Shown here one piece after another: positions 1 through 8,788 of a DNA stretch of 64,000 bases. The stretch lies in contig JAGWTU010000021.1 in the NCBI GenBank assembly GCA_028868825.1, forward strand, positions 21,262 through 85,261. The letters are read 5' to 3'. A program made the position numbers and the translations under genes. The notes under the pieces were generated by a model that did not search any database, had not been told where the DNA came from, and saw only the letters and a program-made list of their open reading frames with translations. Source of the DNA: Burkholderiales bacterium (lineage in GTDB: Bacteria > Pseudomonadota > Gammaproteobacteria > Burkholderiales > Burkholderiaceae_C). Within the stretch, counting starts at the first letter, position 1. The number at the start of each line of letters is the position of its first letter.

Positions 1-755
1 GCCAGCCCCAGCAGCCCGTCGAGCGCGATCGCGTCCTGCAGCTGCGTGCGCTGCAGCTCGTCGATCTGCTTCTCGACGCCTTGCAGCGCAGCGAGGTCGC
101 TGGTCGAGGTGTCGAGCGTGACGTTGCCCGCCACCAGCGCCTGCCGGCTGCGTGCCGCGGCTGCCGCCAGCACGTAGCGCGATCGCGCCAACACAGCCAG
201 CAGCCGTGCCTGTGAGCGCAGCCGCGTGAACAGCAGCCGCGCCTGACTCACCACCTGCCATTCCTGCCACAGCAGGTCGAGATTGACGCGGTCGACCTCG
301 GCACCGGCTGCGGCCGAGCGCGACGAGCGCGCGAGCAGCGAGCCGACATCGAAGCCCAGGTTCAGGCCGAAGGCATTGGTGTTGCCCGCGGCACCGTTCG
401 TCGGGTGGTCGCTGGTGATCGCCAGGCTCGGGTCCGGCAGCAGGCCGGCGGCGAAGGCCTGGGCGCGGGCAACGCCGAGGCCGTCGCGTGCGGCCTGCAA
501 CTGCGGGTTGCGGGCCACGGCGAGCATCGCGACCTCGTCGATGTCGAGGCCGTCGCTGGGATCGAACCGGTGGGACGCCAGCGACCGGAACGGCAGCTGC
601 GCGGCGCTCACGCTCAGCGTCGTCACGTCGCGCGCCGCGGCCGCGGCCTGCGGCAGCGGCCTCGGCGTGTAGGTGGCACAACCGGCCAGCGCCCACAGCA
701 GCAGGGCGCCGGCGGCGACGCGCGGCCGGGGGATCGATGCAGGTCCGGACTTCAT
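1..755 (-). CDS. TolC-family outer-membrane efflux lipoprotein (partial, C-terminus beyond window)
   Basis: The frame opens at an ATG at 755 and runs leftwards off the window, leaving about 251 residues. Residues 1-26 form a lipoprotein signal with lipobox LAGC (Cys at residue 26), as in NodT/OprM-type outer-membrane factors. The mature part is rich in Ala, Leu, Arg and Gln with long helical stretches (for example QARLLFTRLRSQARLLAVLA), typical of the coiled-coil periplasmic hairpins of this family. Outer-membrane factors give tripartite pumps their outer channel. It lies downstream of an FtsX-type ABC exporter and cytochrome b561 on the same strand, so it may be the outer-membrane partner of that exporter; this is inferred from position only. 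Confidence 0.8.
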   Translation of the reverse strand, partial: MKSGPASIPRPRVAAGALLLWALAGCATYTPRPLPQAAAAARDVTTLSVSAAQLPFRSLASHRFDPSDGLDIDEVAMLAVARNPQLQAARDGLGVARAQAFAAGLLPDPSLAITSDHPTNGAAGNTNAFGLNLGFDVGSLLARSSRSAAAGAEVDRVNLDLLWQEWQVVSQARLLFTRLRSQARLLAVLARSRYVLAAAAARSRQALVAGNVTLDTSTSDLAALQGVEKQIDELQRTQLQDAIALDGLLGL

Positions 756-814
756 CGTTCGAGCCGAGCAGCCGCCACCCGGGCGCAGGTCCGATCCGGA
801 CAACGCAGGCCGCC

Positions 815-1372
815 TCATCGATTTCCTGCAGCCCAGCCCGGCAGCATGGACCGCAGGACGCCGTCCTTGAGGACGTGGTGATGGAACAGCCCGGCCGCCG
901 CATGCACGCCCGCGAGCCACAGTATGGCGTCGCCGAGCCAGGTGTGGACCTCCGCAATGGTGGCGCCGAGCGCATGCGATTCGGCCCAGGGCGGGACGAC
1001 GGTCACGCCCGGCAGCAGGGTGAGCGGATGGCCCTCCAGCCACGCGCCGCTGATCGCGGTGAGCGGCACGGCCAACAGTAGCACGTACAGGCCGGCCTGG
1101 ACGACGCCGGCCGAGACGCGTATCCAGCGCGCGAGAGGCGGCGGTTCGGGATGCTGGTCGACGGCGCGCCACAGCAGCCGCAGCGCGGTCAGGGCCAGGA
1201 CGCCGAGGCCGAGCGTCTCGTGCAGCTGCCGCTCAAAGTCCTGCGCGGCCGAATAGACCTGCGCTTCCGTGCCGCCTTGGCCGTAGAAGAAGGCCACCAG
1301 CACGAGAATGGCCGTCAGCCAATGCAAGGCCTGCGCCGGAACGCTGTATCGAGCGAGGGTCTTGGGTTCCAT
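815..1372 (-). CDS. Cytochrome b561 family di-heme membrane protein
   Basis: A 185-residue, four-helix membrane protein of the CybB/b561 family, which carries electrons between quinones and a periplasmic partner. Four histidines in the helices sit at the places expected for heme ligands: H17 (ALHWL), H51 (QLHETLG), H143 (EVHTWLG) and H157 (GVHAAAGLFHH). The length is normal for the family. It follows the FtsX-like permease gene by about 70 bp on the same strand and precedes the TolC-like gene. Together with the PepSY protein, the membrane protein and the two-component system upstream it may belong to a redox or envelope-stress set. The electron partner is unknown. Confidence 0.88.
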   Translation of the reverse strand: MEPKTLARYSVPAQALHWLTAILVLVAFFYGQGGTEAQVYSAAQDFERQLHETLGLGVLALTALRLLWRAVDQHPEPPPLARWIRVSAGVVQAGLYVLLLAVPLTAISGAWLEGHPLTLLPGVTVVPPWAESHALGATIAEVHTWLGDAILWLAGVHAAAGLFHHHVLKDGVLRSMLPGWAAGNR

Positions 1373-1442
1373 GGTTCTTTCTCTTGTCGATGCTCGTGCT
1401 CTTTGGGCGCGGGCCTAGCGGCGCGTTCCGCTGCCATGCGGG

Positions 1443-4091
1443 CTAACGCGTGCGCAGCGCCTCCAGGTCGGGGCGGGAGGACAACCGCTGCATCACCGCC
1501 AGCGCCAGCGCCGCGCAGGCCACCGCCGTGACGACAGTTGCCCCGAGATACAGCCACGGAACGACCAACGTCTCCGGCGGCGGATCGAAGGCGCCGGCCA
1601 GGATCGCGACCAGCGATTTCGCTAGCACGACGCCCGTCGCGGAGCCCAGCAGCAAGCCGGCACCGACCGTGAAGGCGCCTTCGGCGCGCAGGAAGGCGCC
1701 GATCTGGCGTGGCGTCGCGCCCAGCGCCGCCAGCACGGCGAAGTCGCGGCGGCGTTCGGCCAGGTTCAGCCCCAGGACGACGCCGGCGATGACGGCCACC
1801 AGCAGCACCGAGAAGCCGAGTTCCAGGCGCGTCAGCTGCCGCAGGTCAACGGCGGTCAGGCTGGAACTGATGATCGCCTGGGTCTCGCCGAGCGTGCTCA
1901 CCCTGGCGCCCGGCAGCGACTGGGCCAGCTTGCGTGCCGCCTGCGCCACCGGCTGCGCGTCGCCGGCGGTGCGCAGCAGCACCCCCTCGGGCACAGGGGC
2001 GCCGGTGGCCTGCGCCAGGTAGGCCGCGTTGGCGACCAGGAACGAGTCCTTCAGCGCGGTCGGGAACTCCTTGACGTTGCCGACGAAGTGGAAGCGCACG
2101 CGGTGGTACTGGTGGTCCGCCGCGCTCTGCAGCCGCAGGTTCAGCTCGTCGCCGACGTGCAGCTGGAAGTCGCGCACCGTCTCCTCGGCCACCAGCACGC
2201 CGTCGGGCACGCGCTCGAGCGCGGCCAGCGTCGCGGCGGCATCGTGGTTGCCGAAGAAGGCGTCCGCCAGCGGCGTCACGTGGCCGATGCGCTTCGGGTC
2301 GATGCCGAACAGGTCCTGCAGGTCGGCGCCGACATAGGCCATGCGGTGCATCAGCGGCTCGGCGGCAACGACGCCCGGCAGCGCGCGCAGCGGCTCGAGC
2401 AGCGCACCCGCCGGTGCCGCGGTGCTGCCGCTGACATGGACGTCGGCGCCGTTCGTCAGCAGCGCGTCGACGCGCGACTGCGCGTCGTAGGTGGTGTTGA
2501 AGATCGCCGTGGCGGTGGCAAAGGCGAAGGCCAGCGCCACCAGCGCAGCCGCCGCGGCCACGCGGCGTCGCTGGCGCGCCAGCGACGCGGCCACCAGCGG
2601 CGCCAGGCCCCGGGGGTCAGATGCCCTGGCGGCCATCGGTCCGGCGCCGCGCTTCAGCGCTAGGCGGCCGAGCCGGATCCACAGCAGCCCGGCGCCCAGC
2701 CACAGGCAGGCCGGCGCCAGGAAGGCCTCGTAGTGCACGGCGGTCTGCGCCACGCCCTCGGTCGCCAGCACGATGCTGTAGCCGGTCTGCGCGAAGCGCC
2801 AGAACACCACGACGCCGACGGCGATGAGCGCCCCGTCCAGGCCCAGGCGCTGCCACAGCGGCGTCGCCACGGACGCGGCCTGCGACCGCGCGGCCGCCAC
2901 TGTCGAGCCGGTGGCGTCGCGCCAGGCCGGCAGCACGAAGGCGGCAGCGGCCAGACCGAAGCCCAACAGCGCGGCCAGCGCGAACCAGGGCGCCGCCAGC
3001 CGGGTGTCGTCCAGGCCCCACGCCAGGCGCAGCGTGGCGGCGGCGACCAGCAGGCCCGCCGCCACGCCGGCGCTGCCGAGGGCCGCCGATTCCCACGCCG
3101 CCAGCCGCACCAGCCGCCCGACCGACGCGCCGCGGATGCGCAGCAGGGCCTGTTCGCGGCGCCGGCGCTCGCCGCCCGATGCGGCGATGCCCAGCGTGAC
3201 GAGCGTCGCCAGTGCCGCGCCAGGCGCGCCGAGGAACAGGAACAACCCGCGCGCGTACAGCGCGTCGGCGCGCACCCCGTCCAGCCGCGCCGCCAGATTG
3301 TTGGCGACGGCGGCGCTGCCGGCCACGCGGGCCTCGAAGTTGTGGGCGATCTCCAGCGCCTGCACGTAGGCGGCGCCCGGGTCCGCGGGCAGGCGCGCCA
3401 GGTCGAGCCGCGCGTGCAGCTGGCGCCGCGCGCTGTCGGGGCGCACCGCGGCCTGCGGGTCGAACAGTGCGTGCCAGGTCGCGGCCGGCAGCACCACCAC
3501 ATTCTCCGGCGGCGCCTGCGGCGCAGTGCCCGCCGGCACGCCGATGGCCTGGAACATCGCGTCAGCGTTCGGCAGGTTCACGATGCCGGCGACCTTCAGG
3601 TCGACCGGCGCCAGCCCCGGGCGCCGGACCGTGAAGGTGTCCCCGACGCCGACGTGCAGGTTGGCGGCCGTCTGCGTGGCGACGAGCGCGCCGTCGGCGG
3701 AGCCCAGCGCCACCGCGAACTGCCCCGGGAACCGCGTCGCGTAGTCGGCCTCGACACCCACGCCGACCCCGGCGCCGGTGGTCTGCGTCGTGCCCCCGGT
3801 GGTCGCGCCGAACGCGTCGACCGCGGCATAGCCGACATCGCGCACGGCCACCGGCGAGGCCGCCTTGCGCAGCGCGTCGCGCACCGCCGCGGCGTCGGCG
3901 CCCGGCGCCAGCAGGACCTGCCAGTGCACCGGCACACCGGCCAGCGCATGCTGCGTCATGGTCTGCGCCGACGACGCGACGAAGCTGCCCAGCGTGGCCA
4001 GCAGCGCGACCGTCAAGGCCATGCCGACGACGCTGCCCAGCACGCGTCCGCCGCGCCCGACGACGGTGCCGCGAAGCCACAGGCCGATCAC
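1443..4091 (-). CDS. FtsX-like ABC transporter permease (large, two FtsX domains)
   Basis: An 882-residue inner-membrane permease of the MacB/LolE/FtsX class. There is an N-terminal membrane segment (about residues 19-41), a large extracytoplasmic domain, a block of helices around 280-400 and a second FtsX domain near the C-terminus (about 750-870, containing LAERRRDFAVLAALGATPRQ, a typical FtsX motif). This architecture fits type VII ABC systems that extract or move lipoproteins, peptides or small hydrophobic molecules by mechanotransmission. It overlaps the upstream ATPase gene by 4 bp (ATGA), so the two are translationally coupled. The substrate is unknown. Confidence 0.85.
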   Translation of the reverse strand: MIGLWLRGTVVGRGGRVLGSVVGMALTVALLATLGSFVASSAQTMTQHALAGVPVHWQVLLAPGADAAAVRDALRKAASPVAVRDVGYAAVDAFGATTGGTTQTTGAGVGVGVEADYATRFPGQFAVALGSADGALVATQTAANLHVGVGDTFTVRRPGLAPVDLKVAGIVNLPNADAMFQAIGVPAGTAPQAPPENVVVLPAATWHALFDPQAAVRPDSARRQLHARLDLARLPADPGAAYVQALEIAHNFEARVAGSAAVANNLAARLDGVRADALYARGLFLFLGAPGAALATLVTLGIAASGGERRRREQALLRIRGASVGRLVRLAAWESAALGSAGVAAGLLVAAATLRLAWGLDDTRLAAPWFALAALLGFGLAAAAFVLPAWRDATGSTVAAARSQAASVATPLWQRLGLDGALIAVGVVVFWRFAQTGYSIVLATEGVAQTAVHYEAFLAPACLWLGAGLLWIRLGRLALKRGAGPMAARASDPRGLAPLVAASLARQRRRVAAAAALVALAFAFATATAIFNTTYDAQSRVDALLTNGADVHVSGSTAAPAGALLEPLRALPGVVAAEPLMHRMAYVGADLQDLFGIDPKRIGHVTPLADAFFGNHDAAATLAALERVPDGVLVAEETVRDFQLHVGDELNLRLQSAADHQYHRVRFHFVGNVKEFPTALKDSFLVANAAYLAQATGAPVPEGVLLRTAGDAQPVAQAARKLAQSLPGARVSTLGETQAIISSSLTAVDLRQLTRLELGFSVLLVAVIAGVVLGLNLAERRRDFAVLAALGATPRQIGAFLRAEGAFTVGAGLLLGSATGVVLAKSLVAILAGAFDPPPETLVVPWLYLGATVVTAVACAALALAVMQRLSSRPDLEALRTR

Positions 4092-4762
4092 CGCGACGGC
4101 TCCCCAAGTGGCAGCGCGAGCCGGCCGTGGTCCATGCGCCAGCGCGTGGTCATGCGTGCGGCGACCGTCTCGTCGTGCGTCGCCAGCACCAGCGCCGCGT
4201 CGCTGTCGCCCAGCGCGGCGAGCAGCGCGTCGACGACCGATTGCGCGGTCACGTGGTCGAGCTGCCCCGTCGGCTCGTCTGCCAGCACCAGCCGCGGCTG
4301 CAGCACGATTGCGCGCGCCACGCCCACGCGTTGCGCCTGGCCGCCGGACAGTTCATCGGGCAGCTTGTCGGCCAGGTCGGCCAGGCCGACGCGGTCCAGC
4401 GCGGCCAGCGCGGCTTCGCGGGGCCGGGGATGCTCGCCGAGCAGGCGCAGCGGCACCTCGACGTTCTCCGCCGCACTCAGCGACGGCAGCAGGTTCGGCG
4501 ACTGGAAGACGACGCCGACGTGACGCGGCCGCAGTTGCTCGCGCGGCGCCAGCCCCGGCCAGTCGAGCCGGCCCGAGCTCGGCATATCGAGCCCGGCTAT
4601 CAATTGCAGCAGCGTGGACTTGCCGCTGCCCGAAGGCCCGACGACGGCAATGCGCTCGCCCGCACGAACCTCGAAGCAGGCCGGTCGCAGCGCTTCGATC
4701 GGCGCATCGCGCGGGCCGAAGCGCCGCGCCACACCGTCGGCGGTCACCAGCAGCTCAGTCAT
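4088..4762 (-). CDS. ABC transporter ATP-binding protein (LolD/MacB type), first of two
   Basis: A 224-residue ATPase starting at the ATG at 4762, where homology begins (MTELLVTADGVARRFG). Walker A is GPSGSGKS, the Q-loop is VVFQSPNLLPSLS, the signature is LSGGQAQRVGVARA, Walker B is LVLADEPTG and the H-loop is LATHDE, so every catalytic element is present. It overlaps the permease downstream by 4 bp and the second ATPase upstream by 8 bp, indicating one operon. It energises the FtsX-like permease. Having two ATPase genes for a single large permease suggests an ATPase heterodimer. Confidence 0.9.
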   Translation of the reverse strand: MTELLVTADGVARRFGPRDAPIEALRPACFEVRAGERIAVVGPSGSGKSTLLQLIAGLDMPSSGRLDWPGLAPREQLRPRHVGVVFQSPNLLPSLSAAENVEVPLRLLGEHPRPREAALAALDRVGLADLADKLPDELSGGQAQRVGVARAIVLQPRLVLADEPTGQLDHVTAQSVVDALLAALGDSDAALVLATHDETVAARMTTRWRMDHGRLALPLGEPSR

Positions 4763-5471
4763 CGCCGATCCGCCCGTCCTGCATGCGCAGCACGCGGTCG
4801 GCCTGCGCGGCCAGGGCCTCGCTGTGGGTCGCCACCAGGATCGCGGTGCCCGCCGCGCGCTGGGCGCGCAGGACCTCGAAGACCTGCTGCTCGGTCGCGG
4901 CGTCGACTTCGCCGGTGGGCTCGTCGGCCAGCAGCACCGGCGGCGATGCGACCAGCGCCACGGCGAGCCCGGCGCGCGCGACCTCGCCGCCCGACAGCTG
5001 CGCCGGTCGTGCCTGTCCGCGCTCGCCCAGGCCCAGCTGCTCGAGCAAGCGCCGGGCGTGATGTCGGTCGCCACGGCCGCACAGCGCGGACGCGAGGCGC
5101 AGGTTGTCGATCAGGCTCAGCGATGGCAGCAGGTTGTGCGACTGCATCAGGATGCCGATGCCGGCCGCGCGCTGGCGCGCCCGCTCGGCTTCGGGCCGTC
5201 GCGTCAGGCGCCGGCCGAGCAGGTCGACGTGGCCGCCGTCGGGCTCGTCGAGCCCGGCCAGGCAGTTCAGCAGGGTGGACTTGCCACTGCCCGAGGCACC
5301 GACCACCGCCACCCATTCGCCGGCCGCCACCTGCACGCTGACGCCGCGCAGCGCCAGCGTCTCGGCGTCACCGTCGTGGAAGAAGCGGTACAGGTCGACG
5401 CCGCGCAAGGCGACGGAAGCGCCGCGTGGCCTTGCCGCGGCTCCGGTTGCGCGGGTCGCTACTTCGCCCAT
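4755..5471 (-). CDS. ABC transporter ATP-binding protein, second of two, variant signature
   Basis: A 238-residue ATPase starting at the ATG at 5471, which has GGAG six bases upstream; longer in-frame extensions lack homology. Walker A is GASGSGKS, the Q-loop is LMQSHNLLPSLS and Walker B is LLADEPTGEVD. The signature begins LSGGE but continues VARAGLAVALVA instead of the usual QQRVAIARAL, so this half may be a weaker or asymmetric ATP site. It overlaps both neighbours and lies in the exporter operon. It is probably the heterodimeric partner of the ATPase at 4088-4762, both serving the permease at 1443-4091. Confidence 0.87.
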   Translation of the reverse strand: MGEVATRATGAAARPRGASVALRGVDLYRFFHDGDAETLALRGVSVQVAAGEWVAVVGASGSGKSTLLNCLAGLDEPDGGHVDLLGRRLTRRPEAERARQRAAGIGILMQSHNLLPSLSLIDNLRLASALCGRGDRHHARRLLEQLGLGERGQARPAQLSGGEVARAGLAVALVASPPVLLADEPTGEVDAATEQQVFEVLRAQRAAGTAILVATHSEALAAQADRVLRMQDGRIGDD

Positions 5472-6082
5472 GCGAAGCTCCGTGTGACGACGCGCCAGGG
5501 ATCGACGTTGTCGGCGCCGACCGGCGCCGACAACGTCATTGTCGCCAGCCGGCCGGCGCGCCACAGGAAGACGCCCTCGCAGTCGAGGCGGATGGCCTTG
5601 TCGGTGACCGGGTTGGGGTCGGAATTCGCGCGGTAGCGGACGACCACGGCCGGTCCTGCAGGCAGCGTGAGCGCCCTGACGTCGAGCACCTCGACGGCCT
5701 TCGGCAGCCGCTGCAGCGCCGCCACCTCGTTCGCACGCACGCTGGCGATGCTGGGGGCCGCAGGGCTCGGCGTCACCGTCACGCGGACGGCGTTGTACTT
5801 GTCGCTGAACAGCGCGCCGTCGGCCAGGTCGTGCCGCGCCCAGCCCTCGGGGACCTGGATCGAGAAGCCGAGGGGCGAACGCCAAGCGACGAAGGCCTGG
5901 TTGTCCGAGATGTCCCCCGGCGGGTTCTTCTCCACCGGCATCGGTGCCACGGCGGCCATGGCGCCGGCACGGGTTTGCGCGAGGGCCGGCGCAGCCGCGC
6001 CCCCCAGCGCGCCGGCCAGTGCGAAGGTGGCCAGCGCGGCCAAGCGGCGGCGTCGGTCAGGGGTAGACCGGCGGACGGTCAC
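5459..6082 (-). CDS. Exported protein of unknown function in ABC exporter operon
   Basis: A 207-residue protein starting with GTG at 6082; this start forms a GTGA overlap with the stop of the membrane-protein gene upstream. Residues 1-36 form a Sec signal peptide (basic start, Ala/Leu core, cleavage near ALAQ). The mature part contains GFSIQVPEGWARH and a beta-rich tail, reminiscent of PsbP/LpqN-like small periplasmic folds, a weak resemblance only. Its stop overlaps the following ATPase start by 13 bp. Position suggests a periplasmic accessory or substrate-binding component of the exporter. I do not recognise a specific family. Confidence 0.72.
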   Translation of the reverse strand: MTVRRSTPDRRRRLAALATFALAGALGGAAAPALAQTRAGAMAAVAPMPVEKNPPGDISDNQAFVAWRSPLGFSIQVPEGWARHDLADGALFSDKYNAVRVTVTPSPAAPSIASVRANEVAALQRLPKAVEVLDVRALTLPAGPAVVVRYRANSDPNPVTDKAIRLDCEGVFLWRAGRLATMTLSAPVGADNVDPWRVVTRSFAWAK

Positions 6083-6879
6083 GACTCAATCTCCTCGACC
6101 ACTCGCACGGCACGCAGCTTCGCCCGCTGGCTCCAGGTGGCGTTGGCGACGAGCGCCAGGATCACCGACAGGAACGCCGCGCTGGTGCTGACCGTCCCCA
6201 GCCCAAGGCCGCCGTGTCCCGCCGACTGCGACAGCAGATCGCCTAACGAGGCGCCGAAGGGTCGCGTCAGGATGTAGGCGATCCAGAACGCCAGCACCGC
6301 ATTCAATCCGAACTTGAAGTGGGCCAGCGCCACGAGGACGATCGTACTGCCGAAGGCCAGCGCCGACAGCAGGTAGCCCAGCTGCAGCGTTTCGGCGACC
6401 CAGTCGCCGGCGGCGGTGCCGAGGGCGAAGGTCAGCAGGATGGCAGCCCAGTAGAAGAGCTCGCGGCGCAGCGTATAGACGGTGTGGATCGACAGCGTGC
6501 GCTCGCTGGCGTACCAGAACGCGAAGCAGGCTGCCAGGGCGAGCGCGAAGACGGCCGTGGTCAGGGCCAGCGGCACACCCAGCCCATCGGTGAGGTTGTC
6601 GGTGATCAGCGTGCCGACGACGCTGACGATCACCACCGCCAGCCAGTACGCCCACGGCATCAGGCGTCGCGTGGCGACCTGGCCGACGAGCGCGATCACG
6701 AGCAGCGCCGCCATCACCGCCGAGGTCCGCGACAGACCCAGGCCGAGACTGCTGTTGAGGAAGTCGGCCGCGGTCTCGCCCACCGTCGTGGCCATGATCT
6801 TGATCATCCAGAACGACAAGGTGACTTCGGGGACCTTGTTCATTCGGGACGCGAGTCCGACGCGGGAAAGCGGATCCAT
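6079..6879 (-). CDS. COG4705-like multi-pass membrane protein
   Basis: A 266-residue polytopic membrane protein. The ATG at 6879 is chosen because AAGGAG lies eight bases upstream; the frame stays open further but without homology. It contains MNKVPEVTLSFWMIKIMATT followed by VGETAADFL, characteristic of the uncharacterised membrane-anchored proteins grouped as COG4705, and a related motif recurs in the second half (FALGTAAGDWVAETLQLGY), suggesting an internal duplication. There are about eight hydrophobic helices. The molecular role is unknown. It sits between the PepSY protein and the exporter operon. Confidence 0.78.
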   Translation of the reverse strand: MDPLSRVGLASRMNKVPEVTLSFWMIKIMATTVGETAADFLNSSLGLGLSRTSAVMAALLVIALVGQVATRRLMPWAYWLAVVIVSVVGTLITDNLTDGLGVPLALTTAVFALALAACFAFWYASERTLSIHTVYTLRRELFYWAAILLTFALGTAAGDWVAETLQLGYLLSALAFGSTIVLVALAHFKFGLNAVLAFWIAYILTRPFGASLGDLLSQSAGHGGLGLGTVSTSAAFLSVILALVANATWSQRAKLRAVRVVEEIES

Positions 6880-6958
6880 GTCTGGGAGCTCCTTGAAGGG
6901 AATTTGCGGGTAGGTGATCCGCGCGATGCGGGGTTGAACAGGTACCGCTTGGGCCCTT

Positions 6959-7321
6959 TCAGTCGACGTCCTTTTCGTCATGCGACTCGCCGTGATAGTT
7001 CGTATCCTTGCGGGTCGACAGCACCTTGCCCGCAACCGCGTCCACCGTGACGTCGGTGAGCTGTTGGTCGGCAGCCGCCACCTCAATCTCGAAGACCGGT
7101 GCGCCGTTCTCGCTGCCGAGCTCGGCGCGCGTCGCGCGGCCTCCGGTGTGGTTCTGCGCGACATCGACGGCCTGCACCAGGCTCAGCCGGGCCTGGGCCA
7201 GCGAGGCGACGGCGTCGTCGTCTTCGTGCGCGCCCTCCGCGGCGAACACCGTGCCGGTGATCGCGATGGCGGCCGCGGCGGCGGCCAGAAGCGAGGTGGA
7301 GATTTTTGCGTTGCGGTTCAT
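6959..7321 (-). CDS. Periplasmic PepSY-domain protein
   Basis: A 120-residue exported protein: signal peptide about 1-27 (cleavage near VFAAEG), then a single PepSY domain (about 44-105) containing FEIEV and TVDAVAGKVLSTRKD. PepSY proteins occur beside sensor kinases and are thought to act as inhibitors or sensors in the envelope. A ribosome-binding site AAGGA precedes the ATG at 7321. It lies directly downstream of the sensor kinase gene on the same strand, an arrangement common in Betaproteobacteria, and is plausibly controlled by that system. Confidence 0.85.
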   Translation of the reverse strand: MNRNAKISTSLLAAAAAAIAITGTVFAAEGAHEDDDAVASLAQARLSLVQAVDVAQNHTGGRATRAELGSENGAPVFEIEVAAADQQLTDVTVDAVAGKVLSTRKDTNYHGESHDEKDVD

Positions 7322-7429
7322 AGAGGGTCCTTTTCGTGTCGGTTGCAGGCTCGGGCGGGCGCTCTCGCCTGCCCATGCAGTGCACTGTGCCGACGGGCGG
7401 CTTATCGCCGACTTAAGGGCATGCTCGCG

Positions 7430-8788
7430 TCACGCGCCCGCCGCGAAGTCGACTCGCACCTCGAGCCCGCGCCCGCCCGGCGCGGTGTGCAGGCTCGCCC
7501 GCGCGCCATGGCGCTGCGCGATCGCGCGCACGATGGCCAGGCCCAGGCCGCTGCCGCCACCGTCGCGTGCCTGCGCCGGTGCCGACGACCCGCGGTGAAA
7601 GCGCTCGAATGAGCGCTCGCGCTCGTCGACCGGGATGCCCGGCCCGTCGTCGGTCACGCGCAGCTGCGGCCGGCCGTCCTCGCTGGCGACTGCCACGTCG
7701 ACCACACCGCCGGCCGGCGTGTAGCGCAGCGCGTTGTCGATCAGGTTCTCCAGCAGCACCGCCAGCTGTTGTTCGTCGCCGTGCACGAGGACGGGACCGG
7801 GGGCCGCGGCGCCGAGATCGACGCTGGCCTGCGCCGCCTTCAGGCTGAAGCGGCCGACGGTGGCTCGCGCGAGCGCCGCCAGGTCCACCGATGCGAACGC
7901 CGCCGGCCGGCCGTCGGGTTCGGCCCGGGCAATGCCCAGCAGCTGCTCGACGAGCCGCTGCGAGCGCGCGATGCCGCCTTCCAGATCGTGCAGCGCCTCG
8001 TTGCGCGCGTCGGGGTCGTCGCTGCGCTGCAGCCACTGCAGCTGCAGCCGCAGCGCCGCGATCGGCGTGCGCAGCTCGTGCGCGGCATCGGCCACGAATC
8101 GCCGCTGCGACGCCATCGCCGCAGACAGGCGGGCCATCAGGCCATTGATCGCGCCCACCAGCGGCAGGATCTCGCGCGGGACCTCGGCCGTCGCCATCGG
8201 GTCGAGCGCATCGGCGTCGCGAGCCGACACCCCGGCCGCCGCCTCGTCCAGCGGCCGCAGCCCCCGCCGTAGGCCGTAAACCAGCAAGCCGCCGGCGGCA
8301 GCCATCAACACCAGCATCACCGGCACCAGCTTGGCGGCCGACCCGGCGGCGATCGCCCTGCGGGAGGACACGCGCTGCGCCGCCTGCACGACGCCGCTGC
8401 GTTGCACGTGGGTGTAGACGATCCACTGCTGAGCGCCGACGGTCGGCCGCGAGAAGCCCTCGACGGCACTGAAGGGTAGCGCCAGCGAGCGCTCGGAGGC
8501 ATAGAGCAGCTGGCCGTCGAGGGTCCAGCTGAGCGTGACGATGCCGGCCTCGACGTCGGTTTCCGCCTCTTCGGCTGCCTCGCCTCCCGATGCCAGGCCC
8601 GGCACCGGCGGCGGCAGGCCGGCGCGCTGGTAGCCCGCGACCGCCAGCGCCACGTTGCGCAACTCAGTGTCGAAGACCTCGCCCATCTCCTGCAGCATCA
8701 GCAGGTAGATCGCCAGCGTAATCAGCAGCGCGCCCAGCGACAGCGCACCCAGGATCCAGGCCAGCAGCGTGCGCTCGATCGAGCGCAT
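7430..8788 (-). CDS. Sensor histidine kinase (QseC/PmrB type)
   Basis: A 452-residue membrane kinase. Helix 1 is about 8-32 and helix 2 about 153-172, flanking a periplasmic sensor domain of about 120 residues. A HAMP-like linker follows, then HisKA with phospho-acceptor H237 (FVADAAHELRTPIAAL), an N-box NLIDNALRYT, a G1 box DDGPGIP and a G2 box GGSGLGLAIV, so it should be catalytically competent. Its start follows the response-regulator stop with no gap (TGAATG), so both are co-translated. The signal is unknown. Nearby lipid phosphatase and glycosyltransferase genes hint at an envelope signal, as with PmrB. Confidence 0.93.
   Translation of the reverse strand: MRSIERTLLAWILGALSLGALLITLAIYLLMLQEMGEVFDTELRNVALAVAGYQRAGLPPPVPGLASGGEAAEEAETDVEAGIVTLSWTLDGQLLYASERSLALPFSAVEGFSRPTVGAQQWIVYTHVQRSGVVQAAQRVSSRRAIAAGSAAKLVPVMLVLMAAAGGLLVYGLRRGLRPLDEAAAGVSARDADALDPMATAEVPREILPLVGAINGLMARLSAAMASQRRFVADAAHELRTPIAALRLQLQWLQRSDDPDARNEALHDLEGGIARSQRLVEQLLGIARAEPDGRPAAFASVDLAALARATVGRFSLKAAQASVDLGAAAPGPVLVHGDEQQLAVLLENLIDNALRYTPAGGVVDVAVASEDGRPQLRVTDDGPGIPVDERERSFERFHRGSSAPAQARDGGGSGLGLAIVRAIAQRHGARASLHTAPGGRGLEVRVDFAAGA

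Noticed and set aside
2733..4523. A 596-codon plus-strand open frame
   Set aside because: Gln/Arg/His/Gly-rich antisense translation of the FtsX permease and ATPase genes, with no domain.
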